Assembly: GCA_963734025.1 (NCBI GenBank)
Contig: CAVTFR010000014.1
Location: 209,301-273,300 of the forward strand
Reading direction: 5' to 3'
DNA length: 64,000 nucleotides
Source: JACVRW01 sp963734025
GTDB lineage: Bacteria > Actinomycetota > Thermoleophilia > Solirubrobacterales > Thermoleophilaceae
Part shown: piece after piece, positions 62,513-64,000 of the stretch
Layout: each line of letters starts with the position of its first letter
How positions within the stretch are numbered: the stretch's first letter is position 1
Position numbers and translations under genes: made by a program
The notes under the pieces: generated by a model
Told to the model about the DNA's origin: nothing
The model's database searches: none
What the model saw: only the letters and a program-made list of their open reading frames with translations

Positions 62513-63090
62513 ACCCGTACCGGGTGCCCGAGGACTCACCGCCCGCGGACCTGATCCTGGTCACGCACGGCCACTACGACCACTTCTCACCACAGGACGT
62601 CGAGCGCCTGTCGGGGCGCGGCACCTGGCTCGTGGGCCCCGCCGCCGTGGCTGAGCGCGTGAGCGGCCAGGTGCATTCGATCGCGCCGGGCGAGGCACTC
62701 GACGAAGAGCTCGTGCGCGGCGTCCACGTCGCGGCCGTCGCGGCGTACAACACGTCGAAGCTGGACGGCGAGGGGAGGCCCTTCCATCCACGCGAGGCGG
62801 GCTGGGTCGGCTACGACCTCAACGTGCGCGGCGAGCGCCTCTACCACTCCGGCGATACCGACGTGATCCCCGAGATGGACAGCGTGACCGGCGTGGACGT
62901 GGCGCTGCTGCCGGTGAGCGGCACCTACGTGATGACGGCGCAGGAGGCGGCCGAGGCAGCCCGCCGCATCCAACCCCGCGTGGCCGTGCCGATGCACTGG
63001 GGCGAGAACATCGGCACAGCGGAGGACGCGCGCGAGTTCGCGAAGCGGGCGGATGTCGAGGTGCGGATCCTGGAGAAAGCCGGCGGCTGA
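62419..63090 (+). CDS. Metallo-beta-lactamase-fold hydrolase (UPF0173-like)
   Basis: 223 aa from ATG 62419 (GTG 62437 is an alternative). IEWLGHSGFRI at the start, the metal motif THGHYDHFS (H-x-H-x-D-H), HSGDTD and PMHWGEN. No lactamase-specific loop; the group acts on varied substrates. It overlaps the preceding phosphatase by 94 bp, which suggests the phosphatase tail has grown past its original stop. Confidence 0.85.
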   Translation: MPSYGGVLLDSIEWLGHSGFRISVGRSFVYIDPYRVPEDSPPADLILVTHGHYDHFSPQDVERLSGRGTWLVGPAAVAERVSGQVHSIAPGEALDEELVRGVHVAAVAAYNTSKLDGEGRPFHPREAGWVGYDLNVRGERLYHSGDTDVIPEMDSVTGVDVALLPVSGTYVMTAQEAAEAARRIQPRVAVPMHWGENIGTAEDAREFAKRADVEVRILEKAGG

Positions 63091-63213
63091 TCCGGCCATC
63101 GGCCGGGACGAGAATCGGCGAGCCTCCCGGACGAAAGGTGGCGCCTGATGTGCGCGTTTCAGGGAGGATGGGTACCCAGGAGCCGCCTTCCTTCCCCGAA
63201 CGGAGAACAGTTG

Positions 63214-63957
63214 ATGAACCGTGCTCTCCTCCGGCGAGCTGTTGTATGTGCAGCCGCCGTCGCCGCGCTGACCGCCGCCACCGCCTCAGCGGCCGCCGCT
63301 GCGGCGATCGCTCCCGGCACGCCGTGCGCGCGCTACGTCCCCGGCCTCTCGAGCGACCAGTGGGTGCCTATTTCGGGCAGCGGCTTCACGCCGAACACCG
63401 ACCCGTCCTTCAACAGCGTCGAGCTGTACTACACGACCGGCGACCTGGGCGGGTTCACTCCGCTCGCCGCTGACGGCTCTTTCAACATCGGTGTGTTCAT
63501 GCCGACCGAGTTCATCCGCACCGAGACGGGCCGCACGAAGACATACACGCTGACCGCGACCGACCGCGAGACGCCGGGACTCGTCGCTCAGACGAACGTG
63601 TCGTTCGTGAGGGTCGGGGCGGCGATCAAGCCCGCGCGCGTGAGGCGCAACCTCGGTCGCAAGGTCCGCTGGTCCGTGTGGGGACCGCCCACCGGGGCCC
63701 GGATCTATCTGCACTGGACGTTCAAGGGCCGGCGCTACGCGGTGCGGAAGCTCGGCACGGCCAAGGGCGCCTGCGGGATCGTCCACAAGAAGCTGCCGTT
63801 CCTGCCCGTCGCCGCCCGGACCGGGACGTGGAAGGTCTACTACACAGCCGCCAAGAAGCTCAACCGCAAGCAGGCGCTGTTCCGGATGGACCTGAACGTC
63901 TTCCGGACCTTCAGCAGCAGCGCGGCGACGGTGAGCGCCGCACGGGTGATCCGCTGA
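63214..63957 (+). CDS. Secreted protein of unknown function
   Basis: 247 aa from ATG 63214 with GGAGAA upstream. Signal peptide (RRAVVCAAAVAALTAATASA) then a beta-rich body: GTPCARYVPG, GSGFTPNTDPSFNSVEL, VRWSVWGPPTGARIYLHW. Two Cys could form a disulfide. No family recognised. The last 40 bases of the window follow its stop. Confidence 0.75.
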   Translation: MNRALLRRAVVCAAAVAALTAATASAAAAAAIAPGTPCARYVPGLSSDQWVPISGSGFTPNTDPSFNSVELYYTTGDLGGFTPLAADGSFNIGVFMPTEFIRTETGRTKTYTLTATDRETPGLVAQTNVSFVRVGAAIKPARVRRNLGRKVRWSVWGPPTGARIYLHWTFKGRRYAVRKLGTAKGACGIVHKKLPFLPVAARTGTWKVYYTAAKKLNRKQALFRMDLNVFRTFSSSAATVSAARVIR

Positions 63958-64000
63958 TCGCCTGAATGAACCGGCGCAGGGCCGCGGCGTGAGAGCGTCG

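Overview
The window is very GC-rich with dense, mostly overlapping genes (ATGA/GTGA junctions) and many GTG starts. Gene content points to a high-GC actinobacterium, most likely class Thermoleophilia (Solirubrobacterales/Gaiellales-like). The support is a c-di-AMP riboswitch before a cell-wall peptidase, OpcA, a transaldolase/glucose-6-phosphate isomerase fusion, a mycobacterial-type GH15 trehalase, two aa3-type oxidases and a Gly-linked CoxII-cytochrome c. The class is inference; no rRNA or tRNA was found.

Layout. (1) 1-1.7 kb: secreted M23 peptidase (minus strand) behind a c-di-AMP (ydaO/yuaA) riboswitch and a promoter carrying a 17-bp direct repeat. (2) 1.7-12.4 kb: housekeeping run rplM-rpsI-glmM-glmS-acpS-nnr-CBS-alr-cca-corA-HIT, with frameshifts in corA and HIT. 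rpsI has an unusually long acidic N-terminal extension. (3) 12.4-17.2 kb: an enoyl-CoA hydratase tail remnant, cold-shock protein, IF-1, secreted and lipoprotein genes, a STAS protein, a diheme cytochrome c, two gene remnants and an inositol monophosphatase. (4) 17.2-23.0 kb: first oxidase locus, with an A2-type (YSHP) CoxI, caa3-type CoxII, CoxIII, a tandem UspA protein and three small membrane proteins. (5) 23.3-31.2 kb: mixed accessory genes: LAS-type peptidase, DUF4394 protein, a YceI gene split into two opposite-strand halves, ACC deaminase with an extradiol-dioxygenase-like partner, patatin, ROK kinase and GH6 glucanase. (6) 31.3-43.2 kb: one carbon operon, glucokinase-tkt-tal/pgi-gnd-zwf-opcA-pgl-trehalase. 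(7) 43.2-47.7 kb: second oxidase locus, ctaC-ctaD (A1 type, GHPE)-ctaA-ctaB. (8) 47.8-54.5 kb: FAD oxidoreductase, TPR-LuxR regulator, enoyl-CoA hydratase, frameshifted MocR regulator with a predicted operator, shortened LysE exporter, EamA exporter. (9) 54.5-64.0 kb: a 1,851-residue hybrid histidine kinase with eight exact 92-residue HAMP repeats, a REC-PAS-GAF-SpoIIE-HATPase protein, a metallo-beta-lactamase-fold protein and a secreted protein.

How it works together. The carbon operon can turn trehalose into glucose, phosphorylate it and run it through the oxidative pentose-phosphate pathway, recycling fructose-6-P through the isomerase domain; rpe and rpi are not in the cluster. The two oxidase loci would give a branched aerobic chain, with haem A made by CtaB/CtaA of the second locus. 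The kinase/phosphatase pair at the right end looks like a stress-type partner-switching input.

No mobile element, CRISPR array or phage gene was recognised. Several otherwise healthy genes (corA, HIT, MocR) have single frameshifts, so sequencing or assembly error must be considered next to real decay.
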